A DNA stretch of 64,000 nt from Metridium senile. Its lineage: Eukaryota; Cnidaria; Anthozoa; Actiniaria; Metridiidae. Position 1 is the stretch's first letter. Each line of letters begins with the position of its first letter. Both the position numbers and the translations under genes were made by a program. A model generated the notes under the pieces. The model had not been told where the DNA came from. It saw only the letters and a program-made list of their open reading frames with translations, and ran no database searches. This document shows positions 36,133-47,611 of the stretch, one piece after another. The stretch is from assembly GCA_949775045.1 (NCBI GenBank), contig OX459096.1, positions 47,778,290 through 47,842,289 of the forward strand, read 5' to 3'.

Positions 36133-37157
36133 TAATCCCTTCATTCATTTTATTGTACACTTCTAGCCAACCAGATTAAGGTTTCCGTTTCCAAAATAAC
36201 TGATTAAAATTATCTTCAAAGTAGATGCAAAAATAGCCGATCATTTATCAAATGCGTGTAAAAAGAGAAATTAAAAATAATACCTTTTTAGCTATTTTCA
36301 TGGCTTTTAAAAGCTCTATTAATTCTTTAACCTGGATTAACTCAACAACATTCATTACATATAGGAGATATTGGAGATACAGGAGATATTGTCATGAAAA
36401 GACCAAACCAATACAAATGTATAAAATAAACAAATTTACACAAAACCTTAGTGGCAAGATTATAACCCTCCTTGTAGCTTTTTTTAAAAACAGTAGATCA
36501 ATATGTATAAAAGTGGATATTTCAATATTTCGTTGGTAAATATTTGTACTAATTACAATACTATTGATATCGATGAAACACGATTGAAAATGTACAAACT
36601 CATTTTTTAAAGTTAATTTTTTTGGTGCAATTGAAATATTATAGACTATTGAACTTCGTCCGAATAGATAAGATTATAAAATAAATTAACTTTTATACAT
36701 GTCTTATCTACAAAATCAGATACTTTGAACATTTTTATTAGAAAGATTTCGTAAAATTAAGCAGGTTTAAACTTTTACAAGTATGTTGTAATTGTAGGAA
36801 AACAATATATATAGTGATTTGGAAACCCGCGAATAGTTTTTGTGAAATACGTCTATATGTGGGCAAACCTCGCTGGGACTAAGAGCAGTTCGTTTTGCTC
36901 CCCGTTTAGTGCTACTATGTGTAAATGTCTAGTTGTTCATGTATTTTAGTTTTGTAAGACTTTATGTACACTAAATGGAAGTAACTAATAAATATATAAA
37001 TATAAGGATACGTAAGAACGCGCAATTTATTCAGTAAATTTGGATATTTACTGCGGCTTAGATAAACCACAACTTTCTATAAAAGAAAAACCACAAAATC
37101 GGTTTCGCCAAAATGCGCCATGTTTTGAAGACTCCACTCAAACTGTGGAATTGCAGT
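36133..37157. other. No gene seen
   Basis: This is AT-rich sequence after the transposon. The short open frames show no domain, and no repeat longer than a few units was noticed. Confidence 0.4.
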
Positions 37158-37352
37158 TTTCCTAGATACAGGATTCGCTCATTCATGTTTCTTGCTGTTT
37201 CTTGTGGTATGGGTTAGGGTTAGGGTTAGGGTTAGGGTTAGGGTTAGGGTTAGGGTTTGTTTGTAGTGTAATAGTAAAGTATTCGAGGTTCCACTAGTAG
37301 TCTTGTCAACTATTAGTATAGATATGAATGAGCGATTCCTGTATTTAGGAGC
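37158..37352. repeat. Hairpin carrying telomere-type TTAGGG repeats
   Basis: (TTAGGG)n occupies 37,210-37,257 (about seven units). It is bracketed by inverted arms reading CAGGATTCGCTCATTCATG on the left and ATGAATGAGCGATTCCTG on the right. It is an interstitial telomere-like tract, either from break repair or carried by a small foldback element. Confidence 0.85.
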
Positions 37353-38093
37353 ATGTGTGGAATTGAACTTGTGGTCAAAGTAGTTTCTAGGTAATATCTT
37401 ACCTTTCATTACGGCGATGCTATTGATAAATCCACGAAAACCAAACGGCTTTCATTCCTCCATTAATGTCAGTCATATGCGCAGTAAGATTCACTAAATA
37501 TTCTGCAATTCTTTAGCGTACAACTAAAATATGTTATGAGATTCCAAAGCATTGTTTATAGACGTAACCTACCCACGATGTAATGTTACAGCTATGAAAG
37601 ACACAAAAGTTTGTTAAACTGCCGAAACAATACAATCATGTCCTTGGAGGATTAATTGTAATGAGTTAAATCTTTCCGGATATTTTGATATTTATGCAGT
37701 TGCATATTGGTTCGTGATTGCAAGCTCATTGCTTTCTCACTGGCTAAAATGTTTAGACATTCTTAAACGATGTATTTTTGATTGTATTGGAATGATCATG
37801 AAGTGAAGCTTTTGAATAATTAATATAAAGCTCTATATCGGTGTAAACCTGTTAATCTTTGTGTTAAGCACACAATTGTTCTACAATAGTTCTGCATAGT
37901 TCTTTCTACAAAGCTCCACATAGTTTATCATACTTTTTTCTGTTCGTCCGGTTCTAGTTGTTATACATGGAAACTGTCATTTTTCAATAAGCATTTTTTC
38001 CTTCTTTAAAACAATTAACATTTGTTCGCTAATCATTCATCATCATTAGCCGTTTTAATTTCTCACTAGAAAACGTCTAGGAATGCCCTGGAC
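37353..38093. other. No gene seen
   Basis: This is AT-rich sequence without recognisable exons, RNA genes or repeats. Confidence 0.4.
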
Positions 38094-38215
38094 TGACAAA
38101 TCGTCATGAATAACGGATAAGTCGTCTGGACGGACAAATCGTCATCTATGATTGACAAGTCGTCTGGACGGACAAATCGTCATGTATGACGAACAAGTCG
38201 TCTGGTACGAAAACC
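38094..38215. repeat. Short tandem repeat, about 45 bp, three copies
   Basis: Units share GACAAATCGTCAT, a variable TATGA stretch and AAGTCGTCTGGACG. They are imperfect and lie just outside the pogo-like element. Confidence 0.75.
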
Positions 38216-39654
38216 GACGAACATAAATTGAGACGAAAACGTCGTTTGATTTTGTTGAATTAGCATTAAGATTTACGGACGATTTGACCGTCTTCTAGTG
38301 GGGAAAAAGCTACAATATTTTTGCGGTGCATTCATCACCTAGTTGAAGTAACTTACTATGTATGTATACACCTACAGGAACCCCGCCTTACGGCCACCCG
38401 CTTAAGTGGCACTCTCTCTAAGAACGGTCCGGTGACTTCATCTTTGGAAAATAGTTTTCCTTTATTTTTTGTGTGTTGAAAGGCATTTGGGTATAAGTCT
38501 CCAATGTGGATTTTTTTTTTGAAAAAAATTTTTTTTGGCTTCGCTACACGACCAAACACATTTTGCCCGTGTCGTCGCTAATTTGAGTCGATTTCGAACT
38601 TGAATTTTTGCACTTTTTAGAGTAGCACTGTGTCAAAACAACAAAGCTTTTCAAAATTTCGAACAAACTTCCAAGATAACATATATTTCGAGTACTCCCT
38701 TGCATAAAATCAGAGCATTTCACTAAAATGTGAATAAATACCATGAATATATATGGACCATGGTTTTAAGCTATTTCTTGAGAACCAAAAATGAACGAAA
38801 TTCGATAAATAAAATCTCAAAAGTGGGACCTAAAAACAAACTTAAAACTGCTTGAATGTCTCGAGTTATACTTATTTTCACAATATATAAAATAATGTTC
38901 GCGGGTATCTTTCTACAATTAATGCAAGTAAAGATTTCCCGAAGCAACCGATCAATGATTTTTGCATAATTTACACTAATTAACGCCTAACTTCACAAAC
39001 GCTAAAATCAACACAAAAATCATCAAAATATATATATTTTTTAATGAAATGGGCTAAAGTTAACTGGGAAATACATATCCTAGAGGCACTATTAAAATTG
39101 TCATGCATTTTGTCGAGTTTATTTGTTTTTTGATTATTGAAGCGTTTTCAATCAAATTGATAGCTAAAGTGACTGTCACGCAATTCAACTTGTATGCTTT
39201 CAAAAAAATATTATTCATTTGACAAAAATATTCCTATTCCAAGAAATTAGTTTTATGAAGCATAAACAGTCTTTAGGCTTAGAATAAGTTGTATAATGTT
39301 ATTTCAAACTATGTCTGTAATAGATCATCGTGTCACGCGTGAGAGATATAACAATTGATTTTTAGTTGATTCGCATAAGATGATGCATAATAAAGCTATT
39401 ACTTCATTCAAAAAAACGTATAAAAAATGATTTTGAAGACATCTTAACAATTCAAATGTGCAAAACCTATTTCTTTTTATTGTATATATGTTCAAATAAT
39501 GTCGTATTAAAAGAATTAAACTTTTTTCGTAGCCATCCGTTTTTACGAAAACAAATGTGAATGTTTTTGGATTAAATTAAAAGAATTACCAAATTAACTT
39601 TGAATGCATGAGACGCATTCATAAATGCTTATATATGATTATGAGGATACGATA

Positions 39655-39985
39655 GATAGATGGTATGAATGAATTTATGAATGAAGGAATGAATGAATGA
39701 AAGAATATAAGAATGAATTAAAGAATGAATGAAAAAAGAGCCGCTGACTTTTATTGACTTTTATTAATAGCCTGATTTACATCTTTTGCTTCAACTTTTT
39801 ACTTTAAAATACAGTTTAGCATCTAACGACAACATTTGGCCATACTTACGTCAGTTATAAAATAAAATAATATAATATAATATAAAAATAAATAAAATAA
39901 AATAAAATAAAATAAAATAAAATAAAATGAAATGAAATGAAATGAAATGAAATGAAATGAAATGAAATGAAATGAAATGAAATAA
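39655..39985. repeat. GAAT and AAATA/AAATG microsatellites
   Basis: GAAT-type units at 39,655-39,740 are followed, after a unique stretch, by (AATAA)n passing into (AATGA)n at 39,872-39,985. Both lie within the centre of the pogo-like element. Confidence 0.85.
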
Positions 39986-40086
39986 ATCACTTTTTTAACG
40001 TCTCAATCGTTCTAGCTGGACACGTGTGCCTAACTCAGACACACACTCACTACCTACTAGGTAAATTATTTTGCACACAATTCAAC

Positions 40087-40285
40087 TCACATGTTCATTT
40101 TTGCGGAGGGAGGAAAACCGGATAACCCGGAGAAAAACCCTTGTGGCATAGGAGAGAAGAACACATCAAACAAACTCAAATCACATATGATCCATGATAT
40201 GACCGAGCCGGGACTAGAACCTGGACCACAGCGGTGAAAGGCCAACGCTCCCACCGCTAGGCCACCCATGCCACCCATAGACGCA
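40087..40285 (-). mobile_element. tRNA-derived SINE
   Basis: On the minus strand an A box TGGCCTAGCGG (40,254-40,264) is followed about 32 bp later by a B box GGTTCTAGTCC (40,211-40,221), the RNA polymerase III promoter arrangement of a tRNA. The downstream body contains GGTTTTTCTCCGGGTTATCC and GGTTTTCCTCCCTCCG, a stretch common in invertebrate SINEs. No intact tRNA cloverleaf end was seen, so this is a SINE rather than a tRNA gene. The open frame here is incidental. Confidence 0.8.
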
Positions 40286-41336
40286 TGCGTCTTACACATT
40301 ACCTCCTGGCTGCAACTGAAGTAACGTTAATTTATCTTTAATTTTACTGACATGATAAAGGAATGTGCGTAATTTTCAATTTTATTATAAAAAGCTTCGC
40401 GTTAGACCAGTTTGTTGCGAAATATTGAAAATTGCGCTTTAACTTCAAGTAACATACCAAGTAATCGAAGTAGTTTTTTTCAATGGAAGACTCGAAAATA
40501 CGAGGCACAATAATCCTTCTTCAATATGCACGTGATAATGGATATCAAAAGCTAGTCGATTTATCATTTTCGAGAGATAATTTATATAATGACTGTGAAA
40601 AAAACTTAAAATATCTATCCAAAATAAAAACGCGTTTCATTTTGAAATTGCTCTCCTATAGCAATACCCAGGATCGTTTTACCTAAATATCTCAGCACGC
40701 TCGGAAAACAGTCCAGAAGAAAAAAACCCATAGCAACCTAGCGTTGCCTTGTTCGTTTACATTCCTAACAGTAATACTCTGCAAAAAGGTAAGACCTCTA
40801 CATCACAGTACACTAACTTAACCGTACTGTAACAAACTAAGAAAATGATCTGAAAAGCTTTGACAAGACGAGGCTTAGAAGCACTTCTGACATTTTAAGG
40901 TATGGAATGTTTAATGAATGTACCTGTTAAAATCAATCAAAGCACCGCGCCGCGGACAAAAACACACCGTGAGAACTTTGTCCCGCATATTTAATCATAC
41001 AATTAAAAATATAATATATATCATCTAAAACATTTCGTGATTTAAGCAAAAACTACATATAGCTATTCCAAGATAACTTCAAATAAAGTAATTATATCTT
41101 AACGCGTTTGTTAGAAAAAATAAAGTTCAACAAAAATCAATTGTAATCTTGATGTCACGCATGTCATGATCACGTTAGCCATTTACAAATATAGTATAAA
41201 AAAAATTATACAAATTTATTCTAATTATAAGCCAAAAGACATGCTCTTTAATTTATAAAATTAAATTCTGGAAAAACAATTTATTTATTTGTCATTAAAA
41301 GGAATAATGTCAATAAAAGGAATAATTAATGTTTTG
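40286..41336. other. Centre of pogo-like element; one short frame of unknown status
   Basis: A plus-strand frame at 40,483-40,686 encodes 67 residues beginning MEDSKIRGTIILLQYA. It has no recognised domain and probably arises by chance. The rest is AT-rich. Confidence 0.35.
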
Positions 41337-42297
41337 AAAGTATACAAGTTGCGTGACAGTCACTTTGTCTATCAGTTTGATTGAATACGCTTCAATAATC
41401 TAAAACAAATAAACTGCACATGCTATTCGACAAAATGCATGACAATTTTAATAGTGTCTCTAGGATATGTATTTCCCAGTTAAAGTTAGCCTATTTTATT
41501 AAAAAATATATATATTTTGATGATTTTTGTGTTGATTTTAGCGTTTGTAAAGTTAGGCGTTAATTAGTGTAAATTATGCAAAAATCATTGATCGGTTGCT
41601 TCGGGAAATCTTTACTTGCATTAATTGTGAAAAGATACCCGCAAGTATTATTTTATATATTGTGAAAATAAGTATAAATCGAGACATTTAAGTAGTTTTA
41701 AGTTTGTTTTTAGGTCCCACTTTTGAGATTTTATTTATCGAATTTCGTTCATTTTTGGTTCTCAAGAAATAGCTTAAAACCATGGTCAATATATATTCAT
41801 GGTATTTATTCACATTTTAGTGAAATGCTCTGATTTTATGCAAGGGAGTACTCGAAATATATGTTATCTTGGAAGTTTGTTCGAAATTTTGAAAAGCTTT
41901 GTTGTTTTGACACAGTGCTACTCTAAAAAGTGCAAAAATTCAAGTTCGAAATCGACTCAAATTAGCGACGACACGGGCAAAATGTGTTTGGTCGTGTAGC
42001 GAAGCCAAAAAAAATTTTTTTCAAAAAAAAAATCCACATTGGAGACTTATACCCAAATGCCTTTCAACACACAAAAAATAAAGGAAAACTATTTTCCAAA
42101 GATGAAGTCACCGGACCGTTCTTAGAGAGAGTGCCACTTAATACGGCCAACCCGTTATTGCGGCCAGTTTTTCAGGTCCCGACGAAATGCATGCCCATAA
42201 ATTTTCTATAAAATTTACCCGCTAAATACGGCCAACCAGTTAATGCAACCACTTTTGGCTGTCCCTTCGGTGGCCGGATTAACGGGGTTCCACTGTA

Positions 42298-42965
42298 TTT
42301 CAAAAAAGGTTGGAATACATGTATGCAGATATTTTTAAAAACGGAGATTTTTCCCCTCGTATTTAAAAATATCTGCGTTCACATGTAGCGTTTTCGAATC
42401 GTATTTGCCCGTCCACACGTGATACACAGAAACGATTCAAAAACGCCAGCTTCCATTAGGCGCGCGCATGACTGGATTGCAGCTCTGACGTCATCGTATT
42501 CAAAAAGCTCGTTTTCACTGTCTACCTCCTTATTATATGGCTACGATAGTACGCGCGCTCTTATTGGCTGATTTCCGGTCTGATATTTTCTCATATCAGA
42601 CCGTTACCATGACAACGGTCCAATTTTCGTATTTTTTTCAGACCAGGAAATTAAAAACAACTTGTAAAGTATTGCAATAAATATTTAAGTTTTACCTTTA
42701 ATACCTTCAAAGTGTTTTTTTTTTAGCCAATTTTATTGTATTTTTATTCATTCAATAAATGAGAGATTCGGCGATAAAATATTTGCGATTTCGTACATCG
42801 CTAAGAAAAAAAGCCATATAATCAACGATTTATTAACCTCGCTTGTTCGGTCTGTCCGGAAAAATATCAGACCTCGGTCTTTTTTGTACGGGCCGAGCTG
42901 CGCTCGGTCCGTACTGTCAATATCTCGGTCTGATATTTTCCCGTACAGACCTCACGCTCGGTTAA
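42298..42965. other. Debris of inverted-repeat elements, no gene
   Basis: Two dyad-rich patches are visible: about 42,320-42,430 (TTTTTAAAAACGGAG and its inverted partner ATTTAAAAATATCTGC) and about 42,580-42,965 with repeated CGGTCTGATATTTTC and its complement. These look like remnants of palindromic MITEs. Confidence 0.55.
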
Positions 42966-43023
42966 TAATCAGTCCGGGTTATAGTCAGATCTGACTATCC
43001 TTATGACGTCACGATTCTATTGT
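42966..43023. repeat. 58-bp inverted repeat, left copy, with CRE octamer
   Basis: This is a near-exact inverted copy of 53,190-53,247. It contains the perfect 18-bp palindrome ATAGTCAGATCTGACTAT and the cAMP-response-type octamer TGACGTCA (43,004-43,011). It may be the terminus of an outer element or a duplicated regulatory segment. Confidence 0.85.
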
Positions 43024-43097
43024 CTTTCGGATCATAACACGAGGAGACTACGAAACAACGACGTGACTCACTTCGGCCTCAATATCTTTTGTCTTCT

Positions 43098-43247
43098 ATG
43101 TTTTACCGGATGTTTTTGAACACCTATCGATTCGAAGATGATAAGATATTACACAAATTCCGTTCAAACAGCAAAGAAAGACTTACTCGAAGAGAAAAAG
43201 CCTATTTAAGTTCACTAGATGTCGCCATCTTTGATAATGATCAAATG
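43098..43247 (+). CDS. Putative small gene, exon 1
   Basis: The 50-codon frame starts at an ATG about 75 bp inside the 58-bp inverted repeat and encodes MFYRMFLNTYRFEDDK, then a basic KERLTRREKAYL stretch, ending DNDQM. It stops at a consensus donor, ATG|GTAAGT, in phase 0. I do not recognise the protein. The CRE-like octamer upstream could act as its promoter, but that is a guess. Confidence 0.4.
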
Positions 43248-43686
43248 GTAAGTAATGGAATGTCTTGTGTTGTGTTGGGTTAGCTATTTTTGATTAAACT
43301 AGATACAATTTTCCCTTGAAGGCAAGTAAATAAAGTGTGTATGTGCGAAGTTTCGGCATGGTAACCCTCGTATTATTTTGGTAACCAACTTTCAAAGTTT
43401 GAGATATGAAATGAATGCCTCCTATGTATACGAAGCTTTCTCGGTGTCGCTAGTTTGTAAAGGGAAATTATGATTTGTGTGCGGTGCAAAAGCCGAAGAA
43501 TGATTGTATAATTCATCAAAATAAGTTACAGAATACAAAACTGAGTTTTCATGTATATCAGTATAGACTGGCGAGCATAATTTCTAGTTTATACTAAATG
43601 ATTTGGTTGTTTCATGTTAAAAATTAGCTAGCTAGAAAGGTCAACATGTGTGTGTATGATTCCTGATTTCTGGTTTCTGGTTTCAG

Positions 43687-43764
43687 GTTTTATCTGATAT
43701 AAAGAGGAGCAAAGCCGGTTCAATGTCTACTATTAGAAGCATCAAAAGTGTCTATATTATATAA
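43687..43764 (+). CDS. Putative small gene, exon 2
   Basis: After a good acceptor (GGTTTCTGGTTTCAG) the phase-0 frame encodes VLSDIKRSKAGSMSTIRSIK and ends with TAA after 25 codons. Joined to the exon at 43,098 it gives a 75-residue basic protein with no known domain. The gene may be a remnant cut off by the insertions to its right. Confidence 0.35.
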   Translation, partial: VLSDIKRSKAGSMSTIRSIKSVYII

Positions 43765-44458
43765 CTATGTTATAATATATAAATGAATAAAAAATTAAGT
43801 CATTTTCATATCGCTTGTTGTTGTAATGTTTACATTGCAATAGCATATTTTCTACTCGGAAATACATTCAAACATGGTCATATACACCATCCGATCCCCA
43901 TCTTACAAGGAACAAAAATGTTTATATATAAAGGACAACGTTTTAAACTCATAAATTTCGTGGAATAGCCTTCTAAATACTCGCATAAATCGATACCGGG
44001 ATCAATGTCTAAGAACATATACAGCACGGACAGTCATTGCGTCAAAGTCAGGGAAGTAATGCACTAGTCAAAGTAACCCCCCCCCCCCCCCCCCAACCCG
44101 GGACAGGGTGGGGATAAGTGGGGCATTTGAAAATTTGACTTGGCAAATGTTGGTAAATACCCCACTTAGTGGGAGAGAAATGGAAATCAAATCCCCGACC
44201 CCCTGGAGTCAAAAATGATAATAGAGTAAAACTGTTAGAATATACGTGAAACTTTATAAGTGAAAAAAAAAGTGATTTTGTACGAAATCCTTTGTTTTCT
44301 ATAGCTTAATTAGCACTCTTTTGTACAAAATTGCATTTTGTGTTTCACGGATATATTGTTTACACTTTTATAAAATAACAAAAATAAAATTATCTTTAGA
44401 TAAGTATATATATATATGGTTGAGTCATCATCATAGCAAATAGTTTTTATTTCAAATT

Positions 44459-44592
44459 TTAACATTTTAAGCATACTGGGCAAAACCATTGACCAGGTGG
44501 GGCTACATGCCAACACAGTCGAAATGAAACCATACAATCTTGCATTGATTGCTGTCACAAATTTTGTTTAATGTGGTCGTACCTTTTAGGGT
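44459..44592 (-). pseudogene. PHD-finger exon, broken
   Basis: After the acceptor TGATTTCAG the minus strand encodes CDSNQCKIVWFHFDCVGM, closely matching the core of a PHD zinc finger. A TAG stop follows at 44,503-44,505. Two bases later, in another frame, the finger resumes as PPGQWFCPVC and stops shortly after. The gene is thus disabled by a stop and a frame change. The first Cys pair of the finger is not seen here. It enters in phase 0, fitting the fragment at 44,731. PHD fingers bind histone tails and occur at the C-termini of some transposon proteins. Nearness to the 44,060 end fits a 3'-terminal exon. Confidence 0.65.
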
Positions 44593-44730
44593 CTGAAATC
44601 ACTATCTGAGTTAATTTATGCGTACCTTTTTCAAAACCGTCCGTCAAGCACCCCTATCATTTTTTGGAGGGAGTCCTCCCCAACCCCCCCGGGGGGAACA
44701 AAGCTATCGACTTGCTTGGCTTTTTAATAC

Positions 44731-44913
44731 CTTGTTTTTCAGCGATTTGTCATCAATGCATTCCAGTTTTGTATAACTGACCTTGCGGTTCAACAAATCT
44801 GTGGGGGGCTCCTTGACTTTCATATAGAGCCACAGGGAGCCCAAGCTATCTTTGGAGTGATTTTTCGTTTCCAGTCCTTCTCCTAAGAGAATGTTTAGTT
44901 TCCAGGCCTCTTC
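44731..44913 (-). pseudogene. Upstream exon fragment of the PHD-containing transposon gene
   Basis: A 61-codon open stretch begins after an in-frame TAA (44,914-44,916) and encodes SLWLYMKVKEPPTDLLNRKV and then LECIDDKSLKNK. It ends at the donor AACAAG|GTATTA in phase 0, which matches the PHD exon. It recalls sequence preceding the NHxYYxQVQ segment of YqaJ-type nucleases in some animal transposons, but the diagnostic residues are absent, so that identity is only a suggestion. The upstream part was lost before or with the insertion at 44,947. Confidence 0.45.
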
Positions 44914-45189
44914 TTAATACTCGAACCAATCCCGACCTAATGCCCCACTATTCTCACTGATCATCTACTCCCAAGGGAGATGGTTAATGATATGCAAGAC
45001 TATATAAACAATGCATTTGGTGTTAGCTCATTCTTAGTTGCCCAAACTAGCGAGACAAACAACATCAAACCTTGGATTCGTACTCCGGCGGTTGGAAAAA
45101 TGCTATATCCACGACTAGGCGCAGACTGGCCATGTATGAGTTTTAGTGTGCTTGGAGTTAAGTGTACCGTGTGTTTGACTCACTTTTAG

Positions 45190-45841
45190 TGGAAGCGAAT
45201 GTTAATTTTACGTGGAATATCTTGGGTTAGTTACTAGCACACGTGTCTTACGTAGCCGCGAATGTATGCTATTCTATATTATTCAGTTTTCGGCTTTCGG
45301 CCAGAATTTGTGTAGTCGTTCGCGTGTAATTGTGTCTTAGGCGTGTTTACCGTTGTATTTAAATGTTCATCGTTTGTGTTTGTTGTCGTACCGTGTGTAA
45401 CCTAGTCATGTCTTATCGTACTTAGTCCGCTGTTCGTATCGCTTGTCTTATAGGCGTGAGTTCACCGGTGTAGTTGTTCGTCGCTTGTGTTTGGTGTCCG
45501 CACAGTGTGTTACTTATAGTCTCGTTTTCATTTTACTTCTATTTTGTTAGTATAATTGTATAGGTTGGCTGTATTCGCCAATTTTCATGTTATATATTCA
45601 TGTCTTTTCGTACGTGGTTCTCGCTGTTTGTATTATAGGTACATGGTCGGCATCCCATGCTTTGGTTTTATGCGTGTGCAATTACTTGTCTGTTCGTAGC
45701 CGTTATTGTCCGTCGTTTGTGTTTGTAGTCGCACCGTTGTCATACATGCATGTCTTATTTTCACGTCCTCACTGTCAGTGTGATGGCACGTGGTCGGCAT
45801 TTTTTATGCGTGTGGAGTTCATCGGTCTGTGTGTCACCGTT
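45190..45841. repeat. Degenerate tandem repeats of about 150-170 bp
   Basis: GT-rich phrases recur several times: CATGTCTTATCGTACT, TCGTTTGTGTTTGTTGTCG, CACGTGGTCGGCATTTT and TTATGCGTGTG. Units are poorly conserved. This is the 5' part of the outer split-direct-repeat element, cut by the nested insertion. Confidence 0.6.
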
Positions 45842-46561
45842 TTTATACTCTTTTCACTTCTGAACGAGTATAAAGCATTTAATAGCTAAACTGCATTATA
45901 TATTAACTACAGGACAACAAATTAGGTGGTGGGCATCTTATTTATTCATGTCTGATAGAAGAAAGCAATTACAGGAATAACTACATACTGGATATTACAA
46001 TTAAAGTTCATGTTTTAATTAACTGCGGCGAACAGGAGTACACTATTAAATCTGCATGTCTTCCCGATTAATAGGCACTTGTGCTCGGCAACAAGGCTGA
46101 ATCCATATGTGATAAAGATTTCATTAATCCATACATTATGATTTGAATGAAATGGCCTTCAATTAAAAAATTTACGTTTAACAGCACAAGAGTACTTCAG
46201 AGAGATGCCTTCAAGTGATTATTGCTTCATATCACTGTCCTTATATACTCCCGCATACGGAATTACCCTGGGGAACTCTGAAAACCATTAAGCCCGCCTC
46301 CACTACTATGCAACACCCAGTGGTATACATTCCGTAACGCTACTAAATACATTTATACTCTTTTCACTTCTGAACGAGTATAAAGCATTTAATAGCTAAA
46401 CTGCATTATATATTAACTACAGGACAACAAATTAGGTGGTGGGCATCTTATTTATTCATGTCCACCCTTCGATAATAAAGAAAGACTGTATATATGCGTA
46501 GAACATACACCCATAAACCACGTACTATTCAATTAGTTCTAAACTTTATTGAATTAGAAAA

Positions 46562-47611
46562 TTATTTGCTTAAACTGCGAGATACAGAAAGTAGTGAATC
46601 AAGACTATCTTTAACGTAACCATCTTTCGCGGTTTCAGATCTCCATCGTCCATGGCGCTTAAACAATCTATCATTTACACCAGCATTTGCCGCGGCTGTC
46701 GCCCCGCCACTACGCAGACTATGTAAACCAAGATTTTCTTTAGTAAAGCCAACACTTTTAAACGCTTCTAATACTATTTCTCTCATGCGTGTATAACTCA
46801 TACCTCCGTGGCTTCGTAACTTGTAACTTTTACAAGAACTACTATATTGTAAATTGCGAAGAAGTGGTTCTTTTGAGCAAAGATCAATACTCGATGCTTT
46901 AACATATTTCAACAGAATGTCAAATGGACAACAGCAATCACTGGTTGAAGCTAGCAAAACCTTAGCACCGTCTCTATATATATCTGTTTTACCTTGAGAA
47001 ATGTATAGTTCCACAAACTTAGTTTCGTCTTTTGTACAGAATTTAACTTCACAACAACGCAGATTAGACAATTCATTAAATCTCAGAAAACCATGAAATG
47101 CGGTTACACAGAGAGCTGCTATGCGCAAATTAGGAACACTCGAGTCATCAACAGCGTACTTTGAACAAAGTTTGACCATCATGTCGTAGGTTATTGGCTC
47201 TTTCTTAACTATAGGTTTCTTAAATTTACGTTTGCCAGCTTCCAAAATGTTTTTTACAAGGCCTGAATTGCAAGGATTATCTAATCCGTAAACATTATGG
47301 GCCCACTGAATCCCGTAGAATGCTGAATCAAGCTTTGATGCAGGGCAATTACCTTCAATAATGTGTTCCAAATAAAGACTAACAGAAAAACTAGTAGATG
47401 GTAAGGTGACTATCTCATGATAATCAGACGCCCAACATTTAAATTCATTGAAAGCACGGGAATAACGGTCAACAGTCGACGGTGCTTTGGATTCTATAAC
47501 CCGTAAAGGAATATGACCAGCAAGTCTGCGTAATTCAGGATCTGTGTAGACGCTGGATATTGAATTAAACAATTGTAAACCCTGTGAATATAAAATAAAA
47601 CAAAATTTCAT
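46562..47611 (-). CDS. Tyrosine recombinase of the DIRS-order element
   Basis: Taken from the ATG at 47,611 the protein is 349 residues. It has an N-terminal SAM-like core-binding half (about 30-130) and a catalytic half with all recombinase landmarks: R177 in FLRFNEL, H297 and R300 in LHSLRSGG, H320 in RHGRW, and the nucleophile Y332 in DGYVKD. It replaces an integrase and would insert a circular DNA copy by strand exchange. The first dozen residues may not be real: a splice-acceptor-like ATTTTATATTCACAG ends at 47,585, so the mRNA may be spliced from the upstream frame. Confidence 0.92.
   Translation of the reverse strand: MKFCFILYSQGLQLFNSISSVYTDPELRRLAGHIPLRVIESKAPSTVDRYSRAFNEFKCWASDYHEIVTLPSTSFSVSLYLEHIIEGNCPASKLDSAFYGIQWAHNVYGLDNPCNSGLVKNILEAGKRKFKKPIVKKEPITYDMMVKLCSKYAVDDSSVPNLRIAALCVTAFHGFLRFNELSNLRCCEVKFCTKDETKFVELYISQGKTDIYRDGAKVLLASTSDCCCPFDILLKYVKASSIDLCSKEPLLRNLQYSSSCKSYKLRSHGGMSYTRMREIVLEAFKSVGFTKENLGLHSLRSGGATAAANAGVNDRLFKRHGRWRSETAKDGYVKDSLDSLLSVSRSLSK

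Larger units (their letters stand above)
38375..42295. mobile_element. Pogo/Tigger-like element with long inverted arms
   Basis: The termini read CAGGAACCCCGCCTTACGGCC at the left and, inverted, CAGTGGAACCCCGTTAATCC at the right, with TA on both sides. These resemble Tigger/pogo ends. The arms are long: 38,375-39,205 pairs with 41,337-42,295, with weaker similarity extending to about 39,375 and 41,140. The shared stretch includes GAAGTCACCGGACCGTTCTT. The right arm has about 150 bp near the end that the left lacks. The arms share a short open frame on each outward strand, but no transposase is present. The 2.1-kb centre holds microsatellites and a SINE. It could also be two inverted copies of one element. 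Confidence 0.75.

Noticed and set aside
38356..38744. Two short frames repeated in both arms of the 38-42 kb element
   Set aside because: They are the same inverted-arm sequence read twice. No domain, no splice support.
40087..40299. A 70-codon minus frame and a possible tRNA gene
   Set aside because: The A and B boxes and the following body identify a SINE. No acceptor stem pairing was found for a functional tRNA.
44980..45189. Plus frame starting MVNDMQDYINNAF
   Set aside because: It lies in the A1 direct repeat, and the A2 copy diverges and stops. It is most likely a non-coding terminal repeat.
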